Source: Streptomyces afghaniensis 772
GTDB taxonomy: Bacteria > Actinomycetota > Actinomycetes > Streptomycetales > Streptomycetaceae
Direction of reading: 5' to 3'
Length of the DNA stretch: 33,675 bases
Assembly (NCBI GenBank): GCA_000415505.1
Contig: KE354144.1
Location: forward strand, 1 to 33,675
Position 1 is the stretch's first letter; each line of letters starts with the position of its first letter. The notes beneath the pieces are model-generated. The model was not told the DNA's origin. It saw nothing but the letters and a program-made list of their open reading frames with translations, and searched no databases. Shown in pieces: positions 16,669-28,971 of this stretch. A program made the position numbers and the translations under genes.

Positions 16669-19012
16669 ATGGCGCTGCGCGACTCGGATCCGGCCGAGGT
16701 GGGCGGTTACCGCATCGAGGACCGCCTCGGCTCCGGCGGCATGGGTGTGGTCTACCTGGCCCGTTCGGCCTCCGGCCGACCCCTCGCGATCAAGGTCGTG
16801 CACGGCCAGTACGCCGACGACGACGAGTTCCGCGCCCGATTCCGCCGCGAGGTGGCCGCCGCCCGCCAGGTCAGCGGGGCCTTCACGGCCCCCGTCGTGG
16901 ACGCGGACGCCGACGCGCCGCGCCCCTGGATGGCCACGCTCTACATCCCGGGCGCCGACCTCGGCACCCACGTCCGCGAGCACGGCCCGCTTCCTCTGCC
17001 CCGCCTACGCGAACTCGCCGCAGGGCTCGCCGAGGCGCTGCGCGACATGCACCGCGCCGGAGTCGTCCACCGCGACCTGAAGCCGGCCAACGTGATGCTC
17101 GCCGACGACGGCCCCCGCGTCATCGACTTCGGCATCTCCCGCGCCGCCGAGTTCGCCGCCTCCGACGTCCTCACCCAGACCGGCCGCGTCATGGGCACAC
17201 CGCCCTTCATGTCCCCGGAGCAGTTCGCCTCACCCCAGGACGTCGGCCCGGCCGCCGACATCTTCTCCCTCGGGTCGGTCCTGACCCACGCCGCCACCCG
17301 CCGCGGCCCCTTCGACAGCCCGAGCCCCTACGAGACGGCTCTGCGGGTCGTCGAGGGCGAACCGGAACTCTCCGGCGTACCGGACGAACTGCTCCCCGTC
17401 ATCCGCCGCTGCCTGGAGAAGCACCACAAGTCCCGCCCCACCGCGGACCAGCTGCTCACCCTGCTCCGCGACGGCAGCGCCCCCGCCGCCCACCTCCTCC
17501 CCACCACCGGCTCATCCCAGGCCCGGCCGACCGAGCCCGCCGGGACCGTATGGCCGGACGCGGCACCCGCCGAGCAGGACGAAGAGCAGCCGCACCGGGG
17601 AGACGAAGGGCAGCAGCCCCACAGATCCGGCAGGGCCCGGACGGAGCGACACGAACGGCCACGCGACACGGCCGGGACCCCGACCCCGACGCCGACCCCC
17701 GACGGCGCCGCGCCCCGGCAGTCGCCGCAGACGCCGCCTGCTGCTGCTCTCGGCCGCCCTGACCGCCGTACTCGCCGCGGTCGTCACCACAACCGTCGTC
17801 CGCGCGCGCGGCGGCGACCCCGCGCCCTCGGCCATCGCGAAGCCCGCCGACCTCCCCGCCGGCTGGAAGCCCTGGACAGCGCAGGCCGAGACCCCGTCGT
17901 GGGCCGGGCGCGCCCCGGGCCGCGACTCCTCCTTCCAGCGCTGCACCTCCGTGGGCCCGTCCCTGGTGTGCGCCGGTGCCCAGATCATGGCGACCCGCTT
18001 CGACCTCGCCGAGGGCCGCAACACCTGGTCCCGGTTCGTCGACCCCACGGCGCCGGACGGCTCCTCCTTCGACGAGGGCGCGATCATCGGCACGGACCGC
18101 GGCCGCGTCTACGCCTACGAGGCGGACGAGCGGCAGATGGCGGACGGCGCCGGCCCGCTGTTCACCTACACCGTCGCCGCCCTGGCCGCCGACACCGGCA
18201 AGGTGCTCTGGCGCACCCGGACGGCCCTCGGCCAGACGGCGAGCGTTCCCGACGGTGAGCACGGCGGCGCCACAGCCGTCCCCGAAGGCGTCATCACGCT
18301 GTACGGCGACCAGGGCGATCAGTACGCCCTGCTCGACGCCGACACCGGCGAGGTCCGCTGGAAGCGCCCGAAACCCCAGGTCGCGGATGACTGCCGACTG
18401 CGCGCCGCGACCGAGCGCGCCTACCTGATCTGCACGACCGGCAGGTGGCACAAGGGCACCGCCCGGACCAGCGTCTCCCAGCTCAGCACGGCGACCGGCA
18501 AGCCGAGCTGGACGGTCGAGGCGAAGGGCGCCCTGGACGTGCTCGGCCAGGACGGCGACCACCTGGTGCTCGCGGACACGGTCTCGCCGGGCGGCGGCCT
18601 CACCCTGGTCGACGTCTCCTCCCGAGCGCTCACCGCCGTACGGGTCCCCGCCGAGCAGTCCGACGCCGCCGGCGCGTACCTGGTCCGCGGAACCGTCTAC
18701 CTCACCCGCACCAGCGGCGGCGTCAGCGCGATCTCGCCCCGCACCGGCCGGACCCTGTGGGACAGCAACTCCACCGTGGAACGGCCGGGCCCCCCGGCCG
18801 CCTCCGCCACTCATGTGTACGTCGCGTCCCCCAGCGGCCGTGTGGCCGCCCTGAACGCCGTCACCGGCAAGGTCGAAGGCACCCGCTCCGGCCGCGACGA
18901 CAGCGGCTCCGCCGACAACACCTCCGGCGCCCCGCTCACCCTGGTCGGCGACGCCCTGTACGTCCCGTACGGAGAGCGCTCGGTGTACACGCTCGACGTG
19001 CGCGACCTGTGA
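16669..19012 (+). CDS. Receptor-like Ser/Thr protein kinase with PQQ-type beta-propeller sensor (frameshifted)
   Basis: Residues 14-270 form a Hanks-type kinase: Gly loop L-G-S-G-G-M-G (20-26), K42, H134-R-D136-L-K-P-A-N141, D153-F-G155, and a G-T-P-P-F-M-S-P-E activation-segment end. A Pro/Thr-rich juxtamembrane linker follows. Then, in a different frame, come an Arg cluster, a membrane helix near 17738-17800 and an extracellular domain with at least five D-T-G-K-x-x-W-like PQQ/quinoprotein repeats, ending at 19012. The switch requires skipping one base; deleting one C from the five-C run at 17696-17700 gives a continuous T-P-T-P-T-A-P-R linker and a 780-residue protein. Uncorrected, the kinase frame runs to 18258 as Arg-rich nonsense. 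The propeller probably senses an extracellular ligand and signals by phosphorylation. Confidence 0.85.
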
Positions 19013-19041
19013 ACCCCCGGACCGCCGGATCAGGCCGAAAT

Positions 19042-19059
19042 CGCTCGACCGGTCGAGCG
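19042..19059. promoter_or_regulatory. Perfect 18-bp palindrome upstream of the 132-aa gene
   Basis: CGCTCGACCGGTCGAGCG is a spacerless perfect dyad, 29 bp after the kinase stop and 22 bp before the ATG at 19082. With no loop it is a poor terminator and a better operator candidate. Confidence 0.5.
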
Positions 19060-19081
19060 CCGGCGAGCTAGAACGAGTGCC

Positions 19082-19480
19082 ATGAGCTGGGTTGCCAACG
19101 TGATGATCTCGGCCGCTGACGCCGACCGGGCCAACGTCGAGGCGCTGAGCGCCTGGCTGAGCGAAGAGGCCCCGCACCGCGGCCAGCCGGACGCCACCGG
19201 CGTCGGCGACCTCAACCTCCTCACCGACCAGGACCCCGGATGGGGTGGCTGGAAGTGGCCCGAGTGCCGGGTGTGGGCGGGTGCTCTCAACCACTGCGAC
19301 CTCGACGCGCTCAGGAAGCGGGTCGCCCAGATGCCCTGGCGGGAGCCGAACGTGGTGCAGCTCCTCGTCATGGACCAGGAGGAATCGTTCTTCCGCCTGT
19401 GGATGATCCGGGGCGGGGAACTGAGGCAGTACGCCCCCCTGACGCCGTCCGAAGAGGACGCCGGCTTCTACCTGACCTGA
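19082..19480 (+). CDS. Conserved hypothetical protein, 132 aa
   Basis: A soluble, Trp-rich protein (M-S-W start; G-W-G-G-W-K-W-P-E motif near residues 53-61), with an N-terminal strand-helix and a central R-x-x-V-A-Q-M-P-W segment followed by strands ending in M-D-Q-E-E. Third-position G/C bias and lack of competing frames support it as a gene. No catalytic motif, signal peptide or membrane segment is seen. The upstream palindrome at 19042-19059 may control it. Its 3' end overlaps the convergent ASCH-domain gene by 13 bp. I do not recognise a function. Confidence 0.7.
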   Translation: MSWVANVMISAADADRANVEALSAWLSEEAPHRGQPDATGVGDLNLLTDQDPGWGGWKWPECRVWAGALNHCDLDALRKRVAQMPWREPNVVQLLVMDQEESFFRLWMIRGGELRQYAPLTPSEEDAGFYLT

Positions 19481-19935
19481 TCGTCGGAGGGGCGAAGGTC
19501 GGCGACCAGGCGGAAGCGCTCCAGAACCGCCGGCGTCGTGTCGTCGACGGTGAAGCCGGGGTCCCCCAAGGCCGCTCGCATCTCCTCGCTGTGCCAGAAC
19601 CGCTCGTGGCCTTCGCGCCACTCGGCCACGCTGGTGTGCCCTTCCCCCTCATCCGTCACGTGCGCGAGATCCACCTGCGCGAGCGGGACGACACGCACGC
19701 TGGTCACCTCGACGACCGCTACCGGACGCTGGTCCGAGTCGACGACCACCGAACGGTTCCCGACTTCCGGCAGCGGCTCTCCCTCATGCTCGTAGTCGGC
19801 GACGAGTCCGGTCGTGGAGGTCTTCGAACCGTTGAGGATCGCTGCGACGAGCCGGTCGCGCAGTGGGCCGGGGAAAGCGAACTCGATCCTGGGCATCGAC
19901 GCGATGTCCGCGGGTGCGATGGAGTCGGGCGTCAT
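19468..19935 (-). CDS. ASCH-domain protein (YhfF-like)
   Basis: A 155-residue protein on the minus strand. I start it at the ATG at 19935, since GGTGA lies 6 bases upstream; the frame extends 10 codons farther without a ribosome site. It shows the ASCH pattern: an L-x-x-x-I-L-N-G-x-K-T-x-T-T helix-turn near residues 25-41, a G-x-x-x-V-V-V-D strand, a V-A-V-V-E-V strand, and the E-W-R-E-G-H-E-R-F-W segment common in YhfF-type members. ASCH domains are related to PUA and bind RNA or modified nucleosides; some members hydrolyse acylated cytidine or cut RNA. The activity of this one is unknown. It converges with the 132-aa gene, overlapping it by 13 bp. Confidence 0.75.
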   Translation of the reverse strand: MTPDSIAPADIASMPRIEFAFPGPLRDRLVAAILNGSKTSTTGLVADYEHEGEPLPEVGNRSVVVDSDQRPVAVVEVTSVRVVPLAQVDLAHVTDEGEGHTSVAEWREGHERFWHSEEMRAALGDPGFTVDDTTPAVLERFRLVADLRPSDDQVR

Positions 19936-19966
19936 GCGATCACCGTAACGACACGCCCCCTGCAAA

Positions 19967-20015
19967 CGGCTCGGGGCCAGGCGGAGGAATGATCCTCCGA
20001 CCTGGCCCCGAGCCG
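19967..20015 (-). terminator. Terminator of tRNA-Gly
   Basis: Arms of about 21 bp (from CGGCTCGGGGCCAGG on the left) with one unpaired base and a 6-base loop. It starts 5 bases beyond the 3' end of the minus-strand tRNA-Gly and lies upstream of the ASCH gene, so it insulates that gene from the tRNA transcript. Confidence 0.85.
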
Positions 20016-20020
20016 TTCAG

Positions 20021-20091
20021 AGCGGGCGACGGGAATCGAACCCGCGTAGCTAGTTTGGAAGACTAGGGCTCTACCATTGAGCTACGCCCGC
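20021..20091 (-). tRNA. tRNA-Gly (anticodon TCC)
   Basis: Minus strand, 71 nt, full cloverleaf: 7-bp acceptor GCGGGCG/CGCCCGC, D arm with GCTC...GAGC, anticodon stem CTAGT/ACTAG with loop CTTCCAA giving TCC, and T arm with GGTTCGATTCC. Discriminator U; CCA is not encoded. It reads GGA codons, which are rare in Streptomyces, and GGG. Confidence 0.95.
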
Positions 20092-20255
20092 ACAGCACGC
20101 GCCGCAGGTCGGGCGACCGCGGCACTGAAGGCATCGTAGCGGGTCGGGCCGGTCCGTCGCACACCGCATTCCCGCCGTGGCCGACGCGGCACAGGCCCTG
20201 TGGAAATGCGGAGGCCGCACCGCCTGGCGGCATGTACCCTACGTGTCGCACCAGA

Positions 20256-20332
20256 CGGGGTGTGGCGCAGCTTGGTAGCGCGTCCGCTTTGGGAGCGGAA
20301 GGCCGTGGGTTCAAATCCCGCCACCCCGACCA
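20256..20332 (+). tRNA. tRNA-Pro (anticodon TGG)
   Basis: Plus strand, 74 nt plus an encoded CCA at 20330-20332. Acceptor CGGGGTG/CACCCCG, D arm GCGC...GCGC, anticodon stem TCCGC/GCGGA with loop TTTGGGA giving TGG, and T loop GTTCAAATC. A TACCCT element at 20235-20240 is a possible -10. Confidence 0.96.
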
Positions 20333-20350
20333 GCCATCCGGTCACCTCGC

Positions 20351-20379
20351 GTGATCGTCTCCTGATCACTCGTGTGATC
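20351..20379. promoter_or_regulatory. GTGATC/GATCAC repeat cluster before the tig promoter
   Basis: GTGATC (20351-20356), GATCAC (20364-20369) and GTGATC (20374-20379) form two overlapping dyads, with 7- and 4-base spacers. They end 5 bp before the tig -35 box. This could be an operator, or a weak terminator of tRNA-Pro. Confidence 0.45.
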
Positions 20380-20384
20380 GCCTT

Positions 20385-20413
20385 TTGGGCGGTGTAGTCG
20401 CTGCCGTTACTAT
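20385..20413 (+). promoter_or_regulatory. tig promoter
   Basis: TTGGGC (20385-20390) and TACTAT (20408-20413) are 17 bp apart, a good match to the principal sigma factor (HrdB-type) consensus. The leader to the GTG at 20526 would be about 105 bases. Confidence 0.65.
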
Positions 20414-20525
20414 GCAAGCTGCACGCCCGTGTGTCTCATCGTCTGAAGTCCTCCGGGCGGCGAAATCCGCCGGGCCGCTCTGGCACCGGCAGAACCCAAG
20501 AAGTCAGCCACAAGGAGACCGAACC

Positions 20526-21919
20526 GTGAAGAGCGCCGTGGAGACCCTGAACCCGACTCGGGTTCGGCTCACTGTCGAGGTGCCCTTCGAGGAGCTCAAG
20601 GACAGCCTCGACGCGGCGTACAAGAAGATCAACCAGCAGGTCACGGTGAAGGGCTTCCGTAAGGGCAAGGTCCCGGCCCGGGTCATCGACCAGCGGTTCG
20701 GCCGCGGTGCGGTGCTGGAGGAGGCCGTCAACGACGCGCTTCCGAAGTTCTACACCGACGCGGTCAACGAGGCCGAGCTCAGCCCGCTGGGCCAGCCCGA
20801 GGTCGACATCACGGAGCTGAAGGACGGCGAGACGCTGAACTTCACCGCCGAGGTCGACATCCGCCCCGCGATCGAGATCCCGGACTACTCCGGCATCGAG
20901 GTCGAGGTCGACGCCGTCGAGGTCACCGAGGAGGACGTCGACAAGGCGGTCGAGGAGCTCCGCGAGCGCTTCGCCTCCACCGCCCCGGTCGAGCGTGCCG
21001 CCGAGGACGGCGACGTCGTGACGATCGACCTGGAGGCCAAGGTCGAGGGCGAGGTCCTCGAGGACGGCGTCGCGAACGGCGTCTCCTACACCATCGGCTC
21101 CGGCGAGCTGCTGGACGGCATCGACGACGCCGTGAAGGGCCTGGAGGCCGGTGGCGAGGCCACCTTCACCTCCGAGCTCAAGGGCGGCTCCGCCGCCGGC
21201 AAGGAGGCCGAGGTCACCGTCAAGGTCACCCAGGTCGCCAAGCGTGAACTGCCCGAGCTGGACGACGAGTTCGCGCAGCTCGCCTCCGAGTTCGACACCA
21301 TTGAGGAGCTGCGCGCCGACAGCCGCAAGCGCCTGGAGAACATGAAGCAGTACGACCAGGCCACGCAGGCCCAGGAGCGCGTCCTGGAGAAGCTGCTCGA
21401 GCTGGTCGAGGTCCCCGTCCCGAGAAGCTGCTCGAGGACGAGGTCAACACGCGCAAGCACAACCTCGAGCACCACCAGCTCGGCCAGATGGGCCTCGACC
21501 TCGCGAAGTACCTGGAGATCCAGGGCAAGAGCGAGGAGGAGTTCGAGACCGAGACCCGCGAGGCCGCGGTCAAGGGCATCAAGACCCAGTTCGTCCTCGA
21601 CGAGCTCGTCAAGCAGGAGAAGCTCAACGTCAACCAGGAGGAGCTCACCGAGCACCTCATGCGGCGTGCCGCCTCCTCCGGCATGTCCCCCGACCAGTTC
21701 GCCCAGGCCGTAGTCGAAGGCGGCCAGGTCCCGCTCCTGGTCGGCGAGGTCGCCCGCGGCAAGGCCCTGGCCGTCGTGGTCGAGAAGGCCACGGTCAAGG
21801 ACACCAACGGCGAGATCATCGACCTCGACGACGAGGACGAGGAGTCCGAGGCCGAGGCCACGGAGGCCGCCGCCGAGGAGACCCCGGCCGAGACCGCCGA
21901 GGAGAAGACCGAGGGCTGA
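20526..21919 (+). CDS. tig: Trigger factor, ribosome-bound chaperone (frameshifted)
   Basis: GTG at 20526 with AAGGAG at 20512-20517; the longer open frame passes through the promoter region and is rejected. Residues 1-115 are the ribosome-binding domain with signature G43-F-R-K-G-K-V-P50. Residues about 155-245 are the FKBP-type peptidyl-prolyl isomerase domain. The rest is the chaperone domain, with an acidic Glu/Ala tail. At about residue 298 homology leaves the first frame, which runs on to 21713 as Ser/Arg-rich nonsense, and continues in the next frame ([10 protein letters not shown]) to 21919. One C missing from the run at 21419-21421 explains it. Corrected length is 464 residues, close to other Streptomyces trigger factors. 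It folds nascent chains, fitting its place before the Clp protease genes. Confidence 0.92.
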
Positions 21920-21947
21920 GCCCCCGGGCACTTCGTGACGCCGTGAG

Positions 21948-21986
21948 GACGGGCCCCGAGACACACAGTGTTTCTCGGGGCCCGTC
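21948..21986 (+). terminator. Terminator after tig
   Basis: Arms GACGGGCCCCGAGA and its near-complement TTCTCGGGGCCCGTC enclose a loop of about 10 bases. It lies 28 bp after the tig stop and separates tig from the clpP1 promoter. Confidence 0.85.
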
Positions 21987-22010
21987 GCGTTACCGGCCCC
22001 CGAGTCGCTA

Positions 22011-22024
22011 CGCCCCCGGCGAAC
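22011..22024 (-). promoter_or_regulatory. Candidate ClgR binding site upstream of clpP1
   Basis: On the minus strand the sequence reads GTTCGCC, four G, GCG. The reported Streptomyces ClgR motif is GTTCGCY-N5-GCG, so spacing here is one base short. ClgR activates clpP1-clpP2, and the site lies about 20 bp upstream of the candidate -35 box. The run of five C is also where a base could have been lost in sequencing. Confidence 0.45.
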
Positions 22025-22040
22025 ACTCCCATCTCCGGGA

Positions 22041-22068
22041 TTCCCCGAAGGGACCCGCGCGTTAGGGT
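22041..22068 (+). promoter_or_regulatory. Candidate clpP1 promoter
   Basis: TTCCCC (22041-22046) and TAGGGT (22063-22068) are 16 bp apart. The -10 is typical and the -35 is poor, as expected for an activated promoter. A start near 22075 would leave a leader of about 50 bases before GTG 22125 and would exclude the ATG at 22071. Confidence 0.45.
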
Positions 22069-22124
22069 CCATGAATACCAGGGCAGTGGAGTCTCCGATA
22101 CGGCTCCCGCCCCGCAGGGAACAC

Positions 22125-22784
22125 GTGAGACGGCCCGGCGCCGTCGTAAGACGAGCAGGTGGATACGTGACGAATCTGATGCCTTCAGCCGCCGGCGAGC
22201 CTTCCATCGGTGGTGGCCTCGGCGACCAGGTCTACAACCGGCTGCTCAACGAGCGGATCATCTTCCTCGGCCAGCCGGTCGACGACGACATCGCGAACAA
22301 GATCACCGCACAGCTGCTGCTCCTTGCCGCCGAACCGGACAAGGACATCTACCTGTACATCAACAGCCCCGGCGGTTCGATCACGGCCGGCATGGCGATC
22401 TACGACACCATGCAGTACATCAAGAACGACGTGGTGACGATCGCCATGGGCCTCGCGGCCTCGATGGGACAGTTCCTGCTCAGCGCCGGCACCCCGGGCA
22501 AGCGCTTCGCGCTGCCGAACGCCGAGATCCTCATCCACCAGCCCTCCGCCGGCCTGGCGGGCTCGGCCTCGGACATCAAGATCCACGCCGAGCGGCTGCT
22601 GCACACCAAGAAGCGCATGGCCGAGCTCACGGCCCAGCACACGGGCCAGACGGTCGAGCAGATCACCCGCGACTCGGACCGCGACCGCTGGTTCGACGCG
22701 TTCGAGGCCAAGGAGTACGGCCTCATCGACGACGTCATGCCCACGGCCGCCGGCATGCCGGGCGGCGGCGGCACCGGGGCCTGA
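22125..22784 (+). CDS. clpP1: ATP-dependent Clp protease proteolytic subunit 1
   Basis: Serine peptidase subunit of family S14. Counting from GTG 22125 (219 residues, AGGGA at 22116-22120), the catalytic triad is S113 (G-L-A-A-S-M-G), H138 (I-L-I-H-Q-P) and D187 (D-R-D-R-W), with the 25- and 49-residue spacings of E. coli ClpP. GTG 22167 (205 residues) is a possible shorter start; the ATG at 22071 would lie upstream of the likely transcription start. The N-terminal extension should be removed by self-processing. It works with ClpP2 in a mixed tetradecamer fed by ClpX or ClpC. It lies 110 bp upstream of clpP2, probably in one transcript activated by ClgR. Confidence 0.95.
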   Translation: MRRPGAVVRRAGGYVTNLMPSAAGEPSIGGGLGDQVYNRLLNERIIFLGQPVDDDIANKITAQLLLLAAEPDKDIYLYINSPGGSITAGMAIYDTMQYIKNDVVTIAMGLAASMGQFLLSAGTPGKRFALPNAEILIHQPSAGLAGSASDIKIHAERLLHTKKRMAELTAQHTGQTVEQITRDSDRDRWFDAFEAKEYGLIDDVMPTAAGMPGGGGTGA

Positions 22785-22894
22785 GAGGTCCCCACGGGGC
22801 CTGTGGCGCCCCGTGAGGCCCACGGAGCCCCTCCCGGGCCCCCGCGACCCCAGACAGCCCCAGCCGACCGCCTCAGCCCTTTTCAGGAGACACC

Positions 22895-23602
22895 GTGAAC
22901 CAGTTCCCCGGCAGTGGGATCTACGACCGTATGCACGCCGTGCAGGACATGCGCGCCGCTCAGGGCGAGTACACCGGCCCGCAGGCCGAGTCCCGCTACG
23001 TCATCCCGCGCTTCGTCGAGCGCACCTCCCAGGGCATCCGCGAGTACGACCCGTACGCGAAGCTCTTCGAGGAGCGCGTGATCTTCCTCGGCGTCCAGAT
23101 CGACGACGCCTCCGCCAACGACGTCATGGCGCAGCTGCTGTGCCTGGAGTCGATGGACCCCGACCGTGACATCTCGGTCTACATCAACAGCCCCGGCGGC
23201 TCCTTCACGGCGCTCACGGCGATCTACGACACGATGCAGTACGTGAAGCCGGACATCCAGACGGTCTGCATGGGCCAGGCGGCATCCGCCGCCGCCGTCC
23301 TGCTCGCCGCCGGTACGCCGGGCAAGCGCATGGCCCTGCCGAACGCGCGCGTGCTGATCCACCAGCCGTACAGCGAGACCGGCCGCGGCCAGGTGTCCGA
23401 CCTGGAGATCGCCGCCAACGAGATCCTCCGGATGCGCTCGCAGCTGGAGGAGATGCTGGCCAAGCACTCCACGCAGACGATCGAGAAGATCCGCGAGGAC
23501 ATCGAGCGCGACAAGATCCTCACGGCCGAGGACGCGCTGAGCTACGGCCTGATCGACCAGGTCATCACCACCCGGAAGATGGACAACTCGAGCCTGCGCT
23601 GA
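22895..23602 (+). CDS. clpP2: ATP-dependent Clp protease proteolytic subunit 2
   Basis: A 235-residue S14 peptidase, GTG start with AGGAGA at 22885-22890. The triad is S131 (G-Q-A-A-S-A), H156 (V-L-I-H-Q-P) and D206 (E-R-D-K-I). It is longer at the N-terminus than ClpP1, with about 45 residues before the conserved core that are likely propeptide and axial loop. It is the partner of ClpP1; in actinobacteria both subunits are needed for the active complex, and the ATPase usually docks on the ClpP2 face. It is cotranscribed with clpP1, since no terminator is seen in the 110-bp gap. A strong hairpin follows 24 bp after the stop. Confidence 0.96.
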   Translation: MNQFPGSGIYDRMHAVQDMRAAQGEYTGPQAESRYVIPRFVERTSQGIREYDPYAKLFEERVIFLGVQIDDASANDVMAQLLCLESMDPDRDISVYINSPGGSFTALTAIYDTMQYVKPDIQTVCMGQAASAAAVLLAAGTPGKRMALPNARVLIHQPYSETGRGQVSDLEIAANEILRMRSQLEEMLAKHSTQTIEKIREDIERDKILTAEDALSYGLIDQVITTRKMDNSSLR

Positions 23603-23626
23603 GGCGAGAGGCTGTATCGTCTGCCG

Positions 23627-23678
23627 CCCCTTGGCACGGTTTCGGACGGTCCACGTCAAAGCGAACCGCGCCAAGGGG
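23627..23678 (+). terminator. Stem-loop between clpP2 and clpX
   Basis: Fifteen-base arms at 23627-23641 and 23664-23678 pair with one mismatch around a 22-base loop. A second, smaller GGGCCC repeat pair follows at about 23679-23697. It should end or attenuate the clpP1-clpP2 transcript; TACCGT at 23704-23709 may then be a -10 for clpX. Confidence 0.65.
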
Positions 23679-23784
23679 GGCCCGAACGAGGGGCCCGGCA
23701 AGGTACCGTCGGACATAAGGCAGCACCAGGAGTCCGCTTGGACGTAGCCGTCCAGGAGTCTCCCAGGCGAAGGGGAAGCACACC

Positions 23785-25071
<1,287 letters not shown>

Positions 25072-25085
25072 TCACTCACTGCACG

Positions 25086-25119
25086 CGAAGGCGCCCGGCA
25101 AAGTTGCCGGGCGCCTTCG
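25086..25119. terminator. Bidirectional terminator between clpX and the convergent gene
   Basis: Arms CGAAGGCGCCCGGCAA and TTGCCGGGCGCCTTCG are perfect complements, with a 2-base gap between them (loop effectively 4-6 bases). It is 14 bp after the clpX stop and 12 bp from the minus-strand stop. Confidence 0.92.
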
Positions 25120-25131
25120 TCGTTGCCGGTG

Positions 25132-26082
25132 TCAGGCCTTGACGCGGACTTCGCCGCGGACCTTGGTGGTGAGGTCGATCGCCACGTCCTTGGTGACGTC
25201 CTGCGCCGCGTCACCCGGCGACACGATGGCGATCGTGCTGTAGTCGGCCCACGCGCAGAACCAGTTGGTCTGCTCCTTCTGGGTCGCCCGGTTCTGCCCC
25301 TTGACCGACTGGCACTTCATGACGGCGCCGTCGAGGTCGGCCGCCTCGGGCTCGCCGACCAACTCGGGCTTGCCGGACGCGGTGGCGGACTCCTTTTCGG
25401 CCGACTTCTTGAAGTTGGCGAAGAACAGGTCCAGAGTCGCCTCCGGGTCGGAGATCTCACCGTAGGCACCGGCCACGGAAAGGGTCTTGGCCGTCGCCAT
25501 CTTCGCCGCGGACGACGGATCGTCGGGGTCGTAGTCGCTCATGTCCACCGTGGAGTAGAGAGCCGCCGCGGACTTGGCGTTCTTGACGCCGCTCTTCTCC
25601 AGCTCCGACGTCGAGTCGTTGCCGACGGTCGCCCCGTCCTTCGTGGTGCGCTTGTAGTCGCTGAGCACCGTCGCCGGCGTCGTGAGCTTGTGCGGCCCGT
25701 CGTCCTCCAGACCGCCACCGCCCCCGCCGATCACGAAGTACGCGCCCACGGCGATCGCCGCGACCACCGCGACCGCGCCGATGATGATGCCCGTCTTCTT
25801 CTTGCCGCCGCCCGGGGCCGGGGGCTGGGGGACGCCGTACGGGGCCTGGCCGTAGGGCGGCTGCTGGCCGTACGGGGGCTGCTGGCCGTAACCCTGCTGG
25901 GGCGGGACGCCCTGCGGGGGCTGCTGCGGGTAGCCGTAGCCGGGCTGGGGCGGAGGGGCCTGCTGGGGGTAGCCGTAGCCGGGCTGGGGCGCCTGCGGCT
26001 GCTGGCCGTACGGACCGGGCTGGCCGTACGGTCCGGGCTGCTGGGGCTGCCCGCCGTACGGGCCCGGCTGGTTGTAACTCAT
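25132..26082 (-). CDS. Single-pass membrane protein with Gln/Pro/Gly/Tyr-rich N-terminus
   Basis: A 316-residue protein on the minus strand, with GGAGGGG at the right distance before the ATG at 26082. Residues 1-95 are low complexity with repeated P-Y-G-Q and P-G-Y-G-Y-P-Q-Q units. A K-K-K stop-transfer cluster and a hydrophobic helix (about 100-122) follow, then a Gly run and an outside domain of about 190 residues with two Cys (near C-Q-S-V and F-C-A-W) that may form a disulphide. Proteins of this layout (cytosolic Pro/Gln-rich head, one helix, exported domain) are common in Streptomyces and have no assigned function. It lies between clpX and valS in opposite orientation. Confidence 0.8.
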   Translation of the reverse strand: MSYNQPGPYGGQPQQPGPYGQPGPYGQQPQAPQPGYGYPQQAPPPQPGYGYPQQPPQGVPPQQGYGQQPPYGQQPPYGQAPYGVPQPPAPGGGKKKTGIIIGAVAVVAAIAVGAYFVIGGGGGGLEDDGPHKLTTPATVLSDYKRTTKDGATVGNDSTSELEKSGVKNAKSAAALYSTVDMSDYDPDDPSSAAKMATAKTLSVAGAYGEISDPEATLDLFFANFKKSAEKESATASGKPELVGEPEAADLDGAVMKCQSVKGQNRATQKEQTNWFCAWADYSTIAIVSPGDAAQDVTKDVAIDLTTKVRGEVRVKA

Positions 26083-26207
26083 GTTCTGGGTTCCCCTCCA
26101 GATGCTTGTGCGTTCGAGACATCCTGGCGCAGACCCGTCGTGTGCATGGCATCGGGCCCCCCACCGTTACAAACCAAACGAGTTTCGGGACGGGGTGGTG
26201 ACACCTC

Positions 26208-26213
26208 TAAACT
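26208..26213 (+). promoter_or_regulatory. Candidate -10 element for leaderless valS
   Basis: TAAACT ends 7 bases before the GTG at 26221 and no Shine-Dalgarno sequence is present, so the message probably starts at or beside the start codon. The -35 region is weak. Confidence 0.45.
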
Positions 26214-26220
26214 GACCCCC

Positions 26221-28845
<2,625 letters not shown>

Positions 28846-28857
28846 ACTGCTGCTTGG

Positions 28858-28905
28858 CGGGTGGGCGCGCAACTCGGCGCTACGAGGTGCCGCTGCGCCC
28901 ACCCG
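28858..28905 (+). terminator. Terminator-like hairpin after valS
   Basis: Arms CGGGTGGGCGC and GCGCCCACCCG pair perfectly around a 26-base loop, 12 bp after the valS stop. A smaller GCCGC/GCGGC pair follows. Confidence 0.6.
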
Positions 28906-28958
28906 TGCCGCCCCAAGCGGCACGACTGCCCGCAGCTACGCCGGCGGCTTCGCCTCCG

Positions 28959-28964
28959 TAGACT
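28959..28964 (+). promoter_or_regulatory. Candidate -10 element for leaderless folC
   Basis: TAGACT ends 7 bases before GTG 28972, in the same arrangement as at valS. No ribosome site lies between. The -35 is unclear. Confidence 0.4.
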
Positions 28965-28971
28965 GGGCCCC

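Noticed and set aside
17456-19621. 721-codon minus-strand frame opposite the kinase and propeller
   Set aside because: Antisense shadow; the plus strand shows real kinase and propeller motifs.
20021-20332. tRNA-bordered integrated element
   Set aside because: No integrase, no duplicated tRNA 3' end and no foreign composition; the neighbours are ordinary chromosomal genes.
26083-26220. Possible T-box leader before valS
   Set aside because: GGGGTGGTGACACC slightly recalls the T-box core, but the conserved bulge and specifier stem are missing, and the -10-like box lies almost at the GTG.
25123-26220. 366-codon N-terminal extension of valS
   Set aside because: It runs antisense through the Gln/Pro-rich gene and across a terminator; ValRS proteins do not have it.
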